Of a stretch of DNA of 64,000 nucleotides, positions 1 through 10,329 are shown piece after piece. The DNA is taken from contig CAMZMU010000111.1 in assembly GCA_947311845.1 (NCBI GenBank), forward strand, positions 25,085,023 to 25,149,022, written 5' to 3'. The stretch is from Poa pratensis. Its lineage: Eukaryota; Streptophyta; Magnoliopsida; Poales; Poaceae. The notes under the pieces are model-generated. The model was not told the origin of the DNA and ran no database searches. It saw only the letters and a list, made by a program, of their open reading frames with translations. Each line of letters begins with the position of its first letter. Within the stretch, counting starts at the first letter, position 1. The position numbers and the translations under genes were made by a program.

Positions 1-138
1 CAAAAGGAGCTAAATATGAAGCGAAATTTAACATATTCAAATGGTTTAACAGAAAAAACAAGTTGTTTTCTATCGCCCGGAGCATATGTATTTATCTTTT
101 AATTTTAAACCCGTTGCAACGCACGGGCACTTTACTAG
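1..138 (+). mobile_element. 3' end of a Helitron (body off window)
   Basis: A short hairpin (CCCGT at 110-114 pairing with ACGGG at 123-127) is followed 7 bases later by CTAG at 135-138 and then T. Hairpin plus CTRR before a T is the established Helitron 3' terminus. The same ending recurs at 2781-2814 and 41943-41973. The 5' part of this element lies left of the window. Confidence 0.6.
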
Positions 139-555
139 TAATAATAAAAGTATTAACCTTTCTTGTGGTACGTCATTTTTTTTGCCGATTTTACCACTGT
201 ATTCTCAGAAATATTACCCACCACTGCCACCCATAAGTCTGAAAAACGTTTCGTTTTTTCCGATTTTACCCCTGTGTTCTCAGAAATATTACCCACCATT
301 GTCACCCATGAGTCAGAAAAACGTTTCGTTTTTTTTTTCGCAGCGCTGCTCACGTCCGTCCGGCCCAGCCCATCAACCTTCTCGCTCAACAAAGCCCATG
401 TCAAGTCAGAAAAAAACAGAGCCCATCTCCAAGTCAACTACTACAGCACGATCCTTTCCTTTCATCCAAAAGAAACACGATCCCCTTGCTCACGATCCAC
501 TCCTACTCAAGCACGATCTAATGGATTGCCTCGCCGTTCACCTTGCTGCGCTCTG

Positions 556-930
556 CTCCGACCCCAACTCCAGGACGGATTCGAATACTCTCCCATCTCC
601 AACAACGCGGGGATCGTGTCGTTCTCGCACGACCCGGGAACGGGCCGGTTCGAGGCGTCGCTGGAGGCGCCCTGCACGGCGCGCGCCGAGGTGGACCTGC
701 GGTACAACGCCACGGTGGCCGGGGAGATCAGCTACGGCCGGATCAGCGCGGTGTCGAGGATCTCCGCGCAGGACCTCTTCCTGTGGTTCGCCGTCCGCAG
801 CATCCGCGTCGACGTGCCGTCCTCGGGCGTCATCTACTTCGACGTCGGCGTCGTCTACAAGCACTTCCCCCTCTCCGTCTTCGAGGCGGCGCCGCCCTGC
901 GTCCCGAATGAGCTCATCCTTCTCAATCCA
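556..930 (+). pseudogene. DUF538 domain fragment (N-terminal part of chimeric ORF)
   Basis: This part of a 519-residue open frame (163-1722) reads as a DUF538 domain. After a short GFEYSPISNNAG lead come GRFEASLEAPC, DLRYNATVAGEISYGRIS, a DLFLWFAVRSIRVD strand and the closing FPLSVFEAAPPC. Plant DUF538 proteins are usually about 150-180 residues, secreted or stress-associated, and start with a signal peptide. No signal peptide precedes the domain here; the residues before it look like translated non-coding DNA. The frame then runs without a stop into an unrelated TolB-like segment. It lies inside a probable Helitron, so capture of an exon is the simplest explanation. DUF538 family assignment is fairly safe; expression is unknown. 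Confidence 0.7.
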
Positions 931-1092
931 CAACAGCAGGTAAAGATCTTACGATTTTACGAATATTTTTTGGAAAACGCTACAGCCGGTGTCGTCTCCC
1001 TCGCGACCCGCAAACGAAGCCCCCTGCAGAACGAAGGCCCCCGCGAGACGGCAAGCTGGAGCCCCCCACGTCAACGGCTGCCGACCCCTCGC

Positions 1093-1845
1093 GACTGCGC
1101 CTGGAGGCCCATCTTGGAGACGCACAAAGCCACCGTCCGGGTCGCGCGCATCGAGTTCGACCTGAGCGAGCTCACGGACAGCAATGATGATGGCGTCGAC
1201 GCGGCGCTTAACGAGCTCACCCGTCCCGAGGCCGGCAACGACGCATTCCCGGCGGCGTCGCCGTGCGGCCAGTGGGTGGTCTTCCGGTCCGGCCGGTCGG
1301 GCCAGAAGAACTTGTACATCGTCGACGCGACGCGCGGCGAGGACACGATACGGAGGCTCACCGACGGCGAGTGGATCGACACGATGCCGAGCTGGTCGCC
1401 GGACGGGAGCCTGATCGCGTTCTCCTCCAACCGGCACGACGCGGCCAACCCCGCCGTGTTCAGCATCTACCTGGTGCGGCCGGACGGGACGGGGCTGCGG
1501 CGCGTGCACGTGGCCGGGCCGCCCGGGAGCGCGGAGGCGGACAAGGAGCGGATCAACCACGTGTGCTTCAGCCCGGACTGCCGGTGGCTGCTCTTCACGG
1601 CCAACCTCGGCGCCGTCAACGCCGAGCCCGTCTCGGGTCCGAACATGTTCCAGCCGTACGGCGACCTGTACGTGTGCCGGCTCGACGGGTCCGGACTGCT
1701 CAGGCTCACCTGCAACGCCTAGGAGAACGGCACGCCGGCGTGGGGCCCGGCCCTGGGTGTGGAGTCGCCGTCGCTGGGCCCTGCCGCCGCGGACGATTCG
1801 CTTGGCCAGTTCGACGAGCCGCTGTGGCTTACCTGCAACGTCTGA
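1093..1845 (+). pseudogene. TolB/PD40 (DPP6-N-like) beta-propeller C-terminal fragment
   Basis: The second half of the same open frame matches the end of plant TolB-like/DPP6-N-like proteins, which are much longer. It shows repeated blade motifs: GNDAFPAASPCGQWVVFRSGRSG with NLYIVDA, then MPSWSPDGSLIAFSSNRHD with IYLVRPDGTGLRR, then HVCFSPDCRWLLFTAN with DLYVCRLDGSGLLRL. The frame ends in TAG at 1720-1722. Beyond it the same frame continues for 40 sensible codons (ENGTPAWGP onward) to TGA at 1843-1845, so the TAG looks like a point mutation truncating the original end. The N-terminal blades are missing and replaced by the DUF538 piece. Homology is clear to the eye; that the fusion is made as a protein is unproven. 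Confidence 0.7.
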
Positions 1846-2780
1846 GGAAGTGATGCTGATCGGCGGATTGCGATTGCTTCGATCGGTTGATAATAATGAT
1901 GTTCGCTACCTGGAGTAGTGTTGTGTGTTGTTGCTGAATAAAACACCAAGTATGTTTCTGTGTAAATTCACTGCCTATCGTCAGCTAAAGTTCAGTAAGT
2001 TTCGGCGTTGCAAACTGTTTTTCTTTCTCAAAACTGATGCAGACTTGTTGCTTAACCTGTAAACATCACCAGGATGTAGAGCCTCAAGTCAATTTGACGA
2101 CAGTGGTAGAAGCTTACACAAATACATAGAGATACGGAACTTTTTTTTGAAACTTAGCAGAATTGGATCAATGTTTATATTTCATTTATAACGGAAGAGG
2201 GGAACATTTTATACTGGCTGAAAAAACCTTTGGGCCCAGATTCTTTCATAGCATTAGATCAACTCCTGATTGTCGGCTTTTTTTTCCATGATCCGACTCG
2301 CATACGCTATATATCCTTTTCTGCGAGCGCTAGCGTTGCCTCGCCCGCAGAGGTCGCATGCATCAATGCATGGGCGGGTCAATCCTTTTTTTAGCTTTCT
2401 CATGTTCTTTTTTGTTTCTTTTCTTCCCTTCTTTGTTTCATTTTTTATTTTTCCTTTTTTGGTAAGACATGAATATATAATTACGAACACTTTTCGAACA
2501 GTGAACCTTTTTGAAACCGACAATTTTGTTTTGTGTCCTGCTATAATTTTCAAGTTTTTATACAAATGTTTAAAAATCGATGTCGCAATTCAGAAATACT
2601 ACATACCTTTTCGATTTGTGCTACGTTGATGTGTTTGACATATTTTACCTCTGTTGCAACGCATATGCACTTTGAAGCGGCGAACTAACACTAGGTTAGA
2701 CGGGTGGATCTGCCTTGGGGCAAAATTTGGTCGTTCAGGTGTTTTATTCTAAAATTGATGATTTTTAGATGATTTTTATT
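1846..2780. other. Non-coding interior of the Helitron
   Basis: AT-rich sequence following the chimeric frame. A degenerate relative of the Helitron end motif (CTCTGTTGCAACGCATATG near 2650) is present but lacks the hairpin and CTAG. I see no credible coding exon. Confidence 0.4.
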
Positions 2781-3099
2781 CTCTCCCGTTGCAAAGCACG
2801 GGCACGTTTCCTAGTTTATATAAAAATAATAATTATCATACTAAATACTTTGTTACGTGGTTCGTCACGATCAAACTTTTTGAAATAATAATTAGTATCG
2901 TTCTGCTCTAAGTGTCATTTTGATGTGAGTTATCTGCTCCAAAAATTATCTGTTGTGATAATACATATAAGTTTTTCATAGTGGTGTCGTTCTCGTTTTT
3001 CATAGTAATATATATATATATAGGGCAGGACTAAACATGAATCTGTCTTAAGAGTTCCTATTTAAGCTAAATAGGAACCATTCCTAGTTTAGGAAAACT

Positions 3100-3790
3100 A
3101 GACCCACCACACCCGACCGAAGCCCAACTACTATATTTTCTACCCAACACAACCACCCCGATCCAGCCCACATCCCACCCCACCCACCCCCGATACCCTG
3201 GTCAACCACCCACGCGCCGCCTCGCCAGCGACCGCCGCACGCCACCCTCGCCGGCGACCCCCGCGCGCTCCCCACGCGCGGCCCTCGTCGGCGACCTCGC
3301 GCGCTCGCCCGGCCGATGGCCTCCCGCGCGCCGACCCGCGCGCCACGGGCGGGCGCGCCCCTCTCCTCCCTGCCGGCGGCCGCGCGCCCCGTCTCCTCCC
3401 CCTCCGGCGGCCACGCGCCACTCACCTCCCCCGCAGGCGGCCGCGGCGGCCCCTCTCAAACCCCACCTCCCAACGAGGAGGCCACCCCTCGCGCGTCCCG
3501 GCGAGAACGCCGCCCCGGGCGCCTCCGGCGAGGATGCCTCCCCTCGTGCGTCCCCAGCGGGCGCATCCCCGGCGATAACGCCGTCCCGCGCGCCTCCGCG
3601 GCGAGGAAGCCGACCACGCGTGCCTCCCGGGGAGGACGCCTCCCTGTCGAGCGCATCCACGGCCAGGAGGCAGCACCGGGGACCCCTTGCCCCAACCGCG
3701 CGAGTTCGGCTGGCAGACTCTCCTTCCTCCGGCAAGCATCTCCAACCACTCGAGCGCCACCTCTGCTCGTCGCCCCCTTGATGTGACGCG
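3100..3790. repeat. GC-rich low-complexity block
   Basis: Extremely C/G-rich sequence with repeated CGCGC and CCTCCGGCG-type words. Long open frames exist in several phases on both strands, all rich in Arg, Ala, Pro and Gly, as expected from base composition alone. I do not call a gene. It may be a captured GC-rich exon or simply part of the element. Confidence 0.4.
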
Positions 3791-4099
3791 CGATGCTGCA
3801 TCTTCGTGCACATACTTGTGTACTGCCATTGCGTCAGTGTCAAAATTTTAGAGTTCAGACGGTCAAGAATTAAAGTTCACATACTTGATTAATTTTTGAA
3901 GTTCGTTGTTATCATTTTTGTACGGTTCAGTTCAGTTCAGGTCATTCACCGTTAAAGTCCGTTGCAAAATGCTCCGATCTAAACCAGTATTTGAACTGCG
4001 TGTTTACAGGCAGGTATAAAGATTAAATGAAGGTTCACTTGATAAATTTTTAAAGGTCACTGCTATTTTTTTGCAGTTCATTCATCCACTTATAATCCC

Positions 4100-4650
4100 C
4101 TGATCTGATGAAAGGTTCACTTCCTTCAGAAAAAAGTTCACAAGTTCGCTTCGTTCGAAAAAACAGGTTTCAAAAAAGAAGTTCACTTCGTTCGGAAAAA
4201 CAGTTCAGGTGCAGTTCAGAAAAAAAGTTCACTTCGTCCCAAAAAAGTTTAGAGCAAAAAAAAAAGTTCACCTCGTTCCATGCGCGAGAAGGTTCACTTG
4301 GTACAGAAAAAAAGTTCATGTGCAATTGCGAAAAAAAAGTTCACCTCGTTCCGAAAAAATGTTCAGGAAAAAAGTTCAGTTCATGTTCCGTCTGAAGGTT
4401 CACATGTCATGCGCGAGAACGTTCACTTGGTACAGAAAAAAAGTTCACCTCGTTCCGAAAAAAAATGTTCAGGAAAAAAGTTCAGTTCATGTTCCGTCTG
4501 AAGGTTCACATGTCATGCGCGAGAAGGTTCACTTGGTACAGAAAAAAGTTCACCTCGTTCCGAAAAAATGTTCAGGAAAAAAGTTCAGTTCATGTTCCGT
4601 CTGAATGTTCACATGTCATGCGCGAGAAGGTTCACTTAGCATATCCGAGA
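4100..4650. repeat. Tandem repeats built on AAAAAGTTCAC
   Basis: Short words of the type AAAAAAGTTCACTTCGTTC are reiterated throughout. From about 4270 they are organised into a higher-order repeat of roughly 100-107 bases (GTTCCGTCTGAAGGTTCACA recurs near 4384, 4491 and 4591; ATGCGCGAGAAGGTTCACTT four times). Repeated open frames here (KKVHLVPKK-type) are artefacts of the repeat. Confidence 0.8.
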
Positions 4651-4832
4651 AGGTTCAAAAAGTTCCTGTTTAGCTTAAACAGGAATAGGTTCATTTTTAG
4701 CTGAGTATTGTTGCATCTATTTTTATTATAAATTTATTTAGAGATACAAATACAAATATTTCTAATATCTTTTACAAATGTAGTTAAACTTAAAAAAATT
4801 CGAACAGCATGAATAACGTAGTGACAATTACT

Positions 4833-4965
4833 TACTCCCTCTGTCTCTGAACAACTATCTTTTTTTCCATAAAATTGAGTAGATTCGTAGATAATATATA
4901 ATCAAAGTTTTTTTTTTGGCATGTAAGAACAATAGTTATTTTGGGACGAATTAAAGGAGGGAGTA
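4833..4965. mobile_element. Stowaway MITE
   Basis: TA followed by CTCCCTCTGTCTCTGAACAA on the left and the inverted complement ending GGAGGGAGTA on the right, 133 bp in all. TA target duplication and CTCCCTC ends are the Stowaway (Tc1/mariner-derived) signature. Confidence 0.85.
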
Positions 4966-5143
4966 CTATGCAGCCCGACATGCATGCTACAGACCGGTAA
5001 AGCTGAAAAACCTCTTCTAGATCCACGTGTGCAAGCAGAGCTCTTCTCGATCCACATGCGGATGGAGGAATTTTTCCACCACAGCGTCTCAGCGGCGTAC
5101 AGATGCGGCAGAGCATGCTTGCATGCAGCATGCGGGCAGCTGT

Positions 5144-5549
5144 GGCATTGTTTACTTCCTTTGGCGTGTCATATCGGTTATTATATGGGATGTTGAAAGA
5201 AGTGGTTGGATACCCATAAAAAAATAAATTACAGATCCCGTCAATAAACTGCGAGACAAATTTATTAAGCCTAATTAATCTGTCATTAACGTATGCGTTA
5301 CTGTAGTACTTTATTGTCAAATCATGGACTAATTAGGCTAAGAAGATTCGGTCGTGAACTGTATAATTAATTATTTTTTAGTCTACATTTAATACTTTAT
5401 ACTCCCTCCGTTCGGATTTAATTGACTTGCTATAGATATATCCACATTTGGTGTATAACAAGTCAATTAAATTAGAACGGAGGAGTACATATGTCAAACA
5501 TCCGATGTGACGAGAATAGTAAATTTAGCAAAAATAACTAAACATGACC
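5144..5549. mobile_element. MITE, copy 1 of an inverted pair, split by a Stowaway
   Basis: Ends GGCATTGTTTA.. and ..TAAACATGACC. The body contains AATAAATTACAGATCCCGTC, ACTGCGAGACAAATT and CAAATCATGGACTAATTAGG, and is the reverse complement of the element at 8730-9056. A Stowaway MITE (5400-5487) sits within it; copy 2 lacks that insertion. Family type (GGCCTTGTTTA ends, common in grasses) was not assigned further. Confidence 0.6.
5400..5487. mobile_element. Stowaway MITE nested in another MITE
   Basis: An 88-bp element with ends TACTCCCTCCGTTCGGATTT and ..AGAACGGAGGAGTA, nearly a perfect hairpin. The homologous MITE at 8730-9056 has the uninterrupted site, so this insertion came later. Confidence 0.85.
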
Positions 5550-5777
5550 TGAGCCTGGAACGCTGGCATAGGAAAGCTGTACTTAGGAGTAGCATATGCC
5601 TCGTCGTGTCAACCGTAATGCAGTAGCAGCAGGAAGAGACGTGCGGCAGACACTTTCTGCATTCATGTGAGGCTGATGTTTATTTTGGTGAGAGACCTCC
5701 GGCCTGTTCGCTTTATTATTACGGTCTGGCTTATTAGCTATAGTACAGTATTTTTCTCTCACAACAAATTAGCATTA

Positions 5778-8324
5778 GAGCATCTCCAGTCGTGGCGCCC
5801 AAATGGGCGCCCAAAGGCCGTCCGGACAGGCCCTTTGGGCGCCGTCCGGACTACCTTGCCCATTTGGGCGCCGTCGCTCCCCACTCGCGGCGCCCAAATC
5901 GCCCGTCCCAAAGTTTTTTTTTCCGAACAAGATTTACAAATTCGAATGTGCCGCCAAGGTTTTGCGAATTCGAATTACAGACGGGTTGTTTTAGCCACCA
6001 AAATGCACTACGCCAAAATATGTCGCCAAAATACGCCGGGAGAGGTCGTTGCCCGACGTCTGCTTGTCGGCGCCGCCGTCGCCGATCTAGATGTTGTCAC
6101 CGGGCTGGGGCACGTAGCCATAGCCGGGCTGGGTCATGTCGGGGTCATCGACGATCATGTCAGGGTCATCGTCGACCTGGCCATCCGCGCCATGGCCCTG
6201 GTTGCCGCCGTTCTCGGCGCCGTTCTCGGGCGGAATGAGCCCAAGCTCTTGCAGGATCGCGGTGCGATACATGTTGTGCGCCGCCCTCGCCAGCGGGTCC
6301 ATGTTGGAGACGTCGGCCGTCAAGATCATGAAGTCCTGACTCCTCTTCTTGACGGCGACTTTCTTCTGCTCGAGGTTGATCTTGACGTCGGCCTTCTGCA
6401 TCAAGGTCGCCCACCTTGCGTTGTTCTCCTCGCGTCTCAAGCTCGAGTTGGAGCAAACATCGGCGAGGACCTTGTCGATGGCCGACTGCACTCTGTCCGT
6501 CTTTGCCGCCGCTGCCAAGGCCGCTTTCGCCTTCTTGTGCCCGATTGGCCGCCCCTCCGAGTTTTGGGGATCGGCGTTGAGGTCGGCGCGGCCGTTCTGG
6601 TTCAAAGTCCGCCGGTGCGCCTTCCATTTCTCACAATTTTGGAGAAACTTGTAGCAATGCATCAACTTGAAGTCTTTCTCCTTGTTGAGGGTTTTGTACA
6701 ACACAAGGGCGTCGATGATCTACAACAAAGCAAGACGACGACGATCACAATTGGCCTAAGCAGCTCAACACAACAAGGGGATCGCAAGCCGGCGGTCACC
6801 TGATCTGCCGGCCCCTTCCCGCTCTCCTGCCGACCGACGATGTTCTCATGGCAGCCGTGGAACTTGTTGACGAGGCGTTGGACGATGCGCCAGCTATGCT
6901 CGATGGCGCCTTGGGCGCGCACCATGCTCACCTTGTAGAAGTCCTTGGTGAACCGGCGCTCGTCGAACTCGTCCTTGATCCGGGACCAGTAGGCGGTGCT
7001 CGACTGATTTGTGCCGATGATCTCGCCGGTAGTAATGGCCTTCCATGATTCGACCATGCACTCGTCTTCATTGGTCGTCCAGATTATGCCGCGGCTGCCC
7101 TTCTTCTTCGACGCCTGCTCGCCGACCACAACGTCGGTCACTACCCCCTCCTCCTCAACCTCGTCGTCGTCGTCCTCGTAGTACTCCTCTTCCTCGTCGA
7201 ACCCGTCGCGTTCGTCATCATCCTCCGCCCGGGCGTTGCCGTTGATGATGTCGTCCATGATATGGGCGGCCTCCTACACACAAGGAGCAAGGCCGGTAGC
7301 CGCGACTCGCCTATGCACACGCCTATTGTACATGTCATGGCTACAAAACGTGGGTTCATACCTGCATGAACTCCGGGGCGTCAGGAGTCATTCCGTCGAT
7401 CACATGGGAGGCGCCCGCGTCGAATGAAAGGCTCCGACCGACGGCCGTTTGGACGGCGGGATCTCTCCGCATCGCCGGCGAATTCAGATCGACGGGGTGG
7501 TTTAGATCCATGCCACCAGAAGGGAAGATGGCGTTGGGGTCGAAGCCGCCGAGATGCTGGCTGTCGCCGTACTCGGGGGAGAACCTGGTGCGAGGCGTGG
7601 CGGCGGCGCTCTCGGCGAAGAAGGAGGAATTCGACGGCGAGCCGACCTTGCATCGTAGAGTGGCGCTGCTCTCTTGGCTTCCTCCCAAGGCGAATGCTTG
7701 GTTCAAGGCGGCAACGGTCTTGTTCATGGCGGCGATCTTCCTTGCCGTCAATGGCGCCGCCGTGCCGAGCAGTTTCCTCGCATTCTCCTTCGCGCGGCGC
7801 CCGGCACGGCTCTGCGTGTCCAGTCGGCGCCGGAGTACGTCGATGTCCCAATCCTCCTGCCTCATCCCCTCCGGCTTCTCCCTGGGCGCGGGGGCCTTGC
7901 GCTTGACGCCCAGCGTCTTCCCCGCCGTCTTCGTCTTCGCTGCCTTCCCCTTGGGTTCCGGCGGCGCCATGGAGCCGGCGCGGCGCGGCGCGAGGGTTTT
8001 TCTTTTGGCGGGAGAGATGGCGGGAGAGACGGCGAGGGAAATGCGATTTTTGGGGCAAATTGGGGGAAGCCGGCACTTATTGCGATCGCCGTGTCACTGC
8101 CAGGCGTGGCCCGCGCGTCGGGAGCCGACGTGGCGTCGCGTTTCCTTCTGTCCGGGGCCGCCCCAAGCCTCCCAAGTTGAGGGCGTGGGCTGGGCGTGCC
8201 GGACACAAAAATGGGCCGCGCCGGACCGAACTCGCGTTTGAGCGCCGCGAGTGGGCGCGATTTTATGTCCGGCACGCCCCAAACGGCTTTGGCGGCCGTT
8301 TGGACGCCGCGAGTGGAGATGCTC
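5778..8324 (-). mobile_element. PIF/Harbinger element with ORF1 only
   Basis: Terminal inverted repeats GAGCATCTCCAGTCGTGGCG (left) and the complement of GAGCATCTCCACTCGCGGCG (right) are flanked by TTA at 5775-5777 and TTA at 8325-8327, the 3-bp duplication typical of PIF/Harbinger. The 2.5-kb interior holds an intact ORF1 gene on the minus strand but no DDE transposase, so the element would need transposase from elsewhere. The Harbinger element at 59263 shares GCATCTCCAGTCGT at its end and carries a transposase. Confidence 0.9.
6087..7970 (-). CDS. PIF/Harbinger ORF1 (Myb/SANT-like DNA-binding protein), 3 exons
   Basis: Three minus-strand exons join in phase 0: 7970-7362 (donor GTATGA), 7273-6800 (acceptor GTGTAG, donor GTGACC) and 6719-6087 (acceptor TTGTAG), giving 571 residues and a TAG stop. 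Exon 1 is a basic, low-complexity N-terminus (MAPPEPKGKAAKTKTAGK). Exon 2 has an acidic Glu/Asp run (FDEEEEYYEDDDDEVEEE) followed by the trihelix/SANT-like block WTTNEDECMVESWKAITT. Exon 3 shows YKFLQNCEKWK and a long helical region with DFMILTADVSNMDPLARA, like the NAM-associated C-terminal domain. This is the layout of ORF1 proteins, which bind the element ends together with the transposase. No frameshift or internal stop was found, so the gene may be recent or still functional. It could instead be called a domesticated trihelix gene, but the flanking TIRs and TTA argue for transposon origin. Confidence 0.8.
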
Positions 8325-8729
8325 TTAACCGGTTTATAAAAAAAAAAAAAAACCAAACGAACAGATTGCTCGGCGCTCAGATCTACAGCGCTGAGGTCGA
8401 CGCCATAAATTATGGCACTGATCTCCGGACACATCAGCGTCACGTCGTTGGCCATTTCATTCTAGATCTTCTACCTCGGCGCCGAGACGTGTTAGTGGTC
8501 ACGGCGCTGAGCTCAGGGTCCGAAGATGGATTTTTGACGCTCAAAGATCTATAAGTGAAATTCTAACGCAAAAAGGGCTAAATTAAAAAAAATATTCTCC
8601 GGAGTGTTTCGTTCCTGGATCGATTGTGCTGCCCTTGCTACTCTCTTCTGCACGACAGATACATTCTGTTTGTTTTGTCAGTCCACCATGTGGCTCCTCC
8701 GATCCTGTGTTGCTGCATGGGTAGTATGT
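8325..8729. other. Intergenic stretch without recognised feature
   Basis: Begins with an A14 run at 8339-8352. Small open frames are present but show no family resemblance. Confidence 0.3.
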
Positions 8730-9056
8730 AGTGTACCTAGTGTCAAATTTATTATTCTCATCATATCGGATGTTTGAACATATATATAGAGTATTAAATG
8801 TAGATTAAAAAAAAACTAATTGCTCAGTTTGAGACTATTTTGCGAGACGAATCTTTTGAGCCTAATTAGTCCATGATTTGACAATAAAGTACTACAGTAA
8901 CGTATGCGTTAATGACGGATTAATTATGCTTTATAAATTCGTCTCGCAGTTTACTGACGGAATCTGTAATTTATTTTTTTATTGGTATCCGAACATCTCC
9001 TCCGACGTTCCATGTAACAGCCGATGTGACACGTCAAGAGAGAGTTAAACAAGGCC
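8730..9056. mobile_element. MITE, copy 2 of an inverted pair
   Basis: Reverse complement of the 5144-5549 element, with the right end ..TTAAACAAGGCC. It carries the uninterrupted site where copy 1 has a Stowaway. The left end is approximate. Confidence 0.6.
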
Positions 9057-9284
9057 TGAAATAAATAATACTACTGCTACCTCCGATTTGAATCGGACGG
9101 CACCCAGAGGCCTAAGATCACCGACTGGGCAGACCGGGCTGAGGAATCAAGGTCGTCGTGGTCAACGAGCATCCCATGCAACTGGGGGGAAACAACCCCA
9201 TCAGATTCCCACTGCGCACGGTGTCCACGTGCTGCTTTTTAGTGCCCCTCATTTTTAAGTCATTCTGGCACTACGAAAACACAC

Positions 9285-9590
9285 AAGACGCCGACGGCTT
9301 ACGAGAAACGCACAAGACGCCGACGCCTTCTGGCCGTTGGCGTATAACCTCCTGCCGTCGGCGTCTCTCCGTCGGCGTCTTGGCCTGTCGGCGTAGGCAG
9401 ATTGCCGTCGGCGTCTCCAATCCCGTCGGCGTACGACCCGAGAAGCCGTCGGCGTATAGATATGCCGACGGTTGCCATCGGCGTCTCTCCGTCGGCGTCT
9501 TGGCCTGTCGGCGTAGGCAGATTGCCGTCGGCGTCTCCAATCTCGTCGGCGTATGACCCCGAGACGCCGACGGCAGCCGTCGGCCTATCT
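9285..9590. repeat. Left subterminal repeats of the CACTA element
   Basis: Repeated GCCGTCGGCGT / ACGCCGACGGC words. Two 66-base segments (about 9357-9422 and 9477-9542, sharing GCGTCTCCGTCGGCG-like text and CGTAGGCAGATTGCCG) form a direct duplication. These arrays are the expected transposase-binding region. Confidence 0.75.
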
Positions 9591-9967
9591 TTTTTTTTTC
9601 AAAAAAAAAATTCAAATTTTTTCTCAATTTTTTATTTGAACTGTTTAATCAGTTAATCGCACTATACACACATATATCACTAAGTATTCTTAATTTCAAT
9701 CTATTTCTCGCTTCTACTAACACTTCCCCACAGGTCACCCATCATCAGACTAATCCACCCCCAGTACGCTTAACTTCTTAATTCCTTCCATATGAGCTAC
9801 CTAAAAACAATAGATGCTTTACTGACAATAGTATCCTATCAATACTATTAACCCATTGACTATGATGTCACACACCTTTATTTTATGAATGCAAATAATT
9901 ATTTAAATAATAAGAAATGAATCATTAATAATAATCTTGAATTAAAATATTCTTGAATGCAAATAAT

Positions 9968-10145
9968 AATTAACTTATTTGCCTTTTTCCATTTAATATT
10001 GAATAATTCATATCTACAAATCCGTAAATCGAAATTTGACAAATAATATGTCTAAATCGATTAGAAAAATGAGAGAAATCCAAATATGACAACCATATCA
10101 TCCATAACCCAACTCTTGACAAGTTTCCCTCCGGCTTGCTCAATC
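9968..10145. repeat. CACTA internal module, copy 1
   Basis: A module beginning TTTGCCTTTTTCCATTTAAT and ending in the CAACTCTTGACAAGTTTCCC region. A direct copy lies at 12207-12380 and a partial inverted copy at 12985-13110. A further partial copy of its CATAACCCAACTCTTGAC tail is near 12065. Confidence 0.75.
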
Positions 10146-10329
10146 GGGGACTATCACGCTATAAGTGCATATAAACTCCCTATAGAGAAGTGGATGCCAG
10201 TGAAGCAGGTCACAGCCCGGAGTGCAATCTTTGCCATCAAAAACTCGTAGCACACTTATAAACACATGGTATGGCACCCCCTAGCTTGTGGTGGGATCCC
10301 GATGCTCTGGAGCCCCTCTCCGGTGAAAC

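Larger units (their letters stand above)
139..2814 (+). mobile_element. Probable Helitron carrying a chimeric gene
   Basis: The right end is clear: the hairpin CCCGTTGCAAAGCACGGG (2785-2802) with CTAG at 2811-2814 before a T. On the left, TAATAATAAAAG from 139 and a following stretch with CCACC..TGCCACCC..AAGT..GAAAAACGTTT resemble the start of the better-preserved Helitron at 33481. However, the canonical TC start is missing and the sequence abuts another Helitron's 3' end. The element encloses two host gene fragments, as expected of gene-capturing Helitrons. The left boundary is inferred. Confidence 0.45.
3023..4707. mobile_element. Unclassified element with inverted ends and internal tandem repeats
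   Basis: The left end reads GGACTAAACATGAAT.. followed by a perfect palindrome around TTTAAGCTAAA (3055-3077). The right end, read on the minus strand, gives CAGCTAAAAATGAACC.. followed by the sister palindrome (4663-4685, TTTAGCTTAAA core). So both ends carry the same ~45-base inverted arrangement with a palindrome just inside. Between them are a very GC-rich block (about 3080-3790) and an AT-rich block of tandem repeats. No transposase is seen. The exact ends and target duplication could not be fixed in the flanking TATATA run. Confidence 0.45.

Noticed and set aside
538..933. Minus-strand frame of 131 codons over the DUF538 region
   Set aside because: Shadow of the GC-rich plus-strand domain; no family resemblance.
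2640..2700. Second Helitron 3' end near TTGCAACGCATATGCAC
   Set aside because: Lacks the hairpin stem and the CTAG terminus.
3202..3843. Long GC-rich open frames on both strands (up to 213 codons)
   Set aside because: Several frames are open at once and all translate to Arg/Ala/Pro/Gly-rich text. This is what base composition gives, and no domain is visible.
4108..4704. Series of Lys/His/Val-rich frames
   Set aside because: They are translations of the AAAAAGTTCAC tandem repeat.
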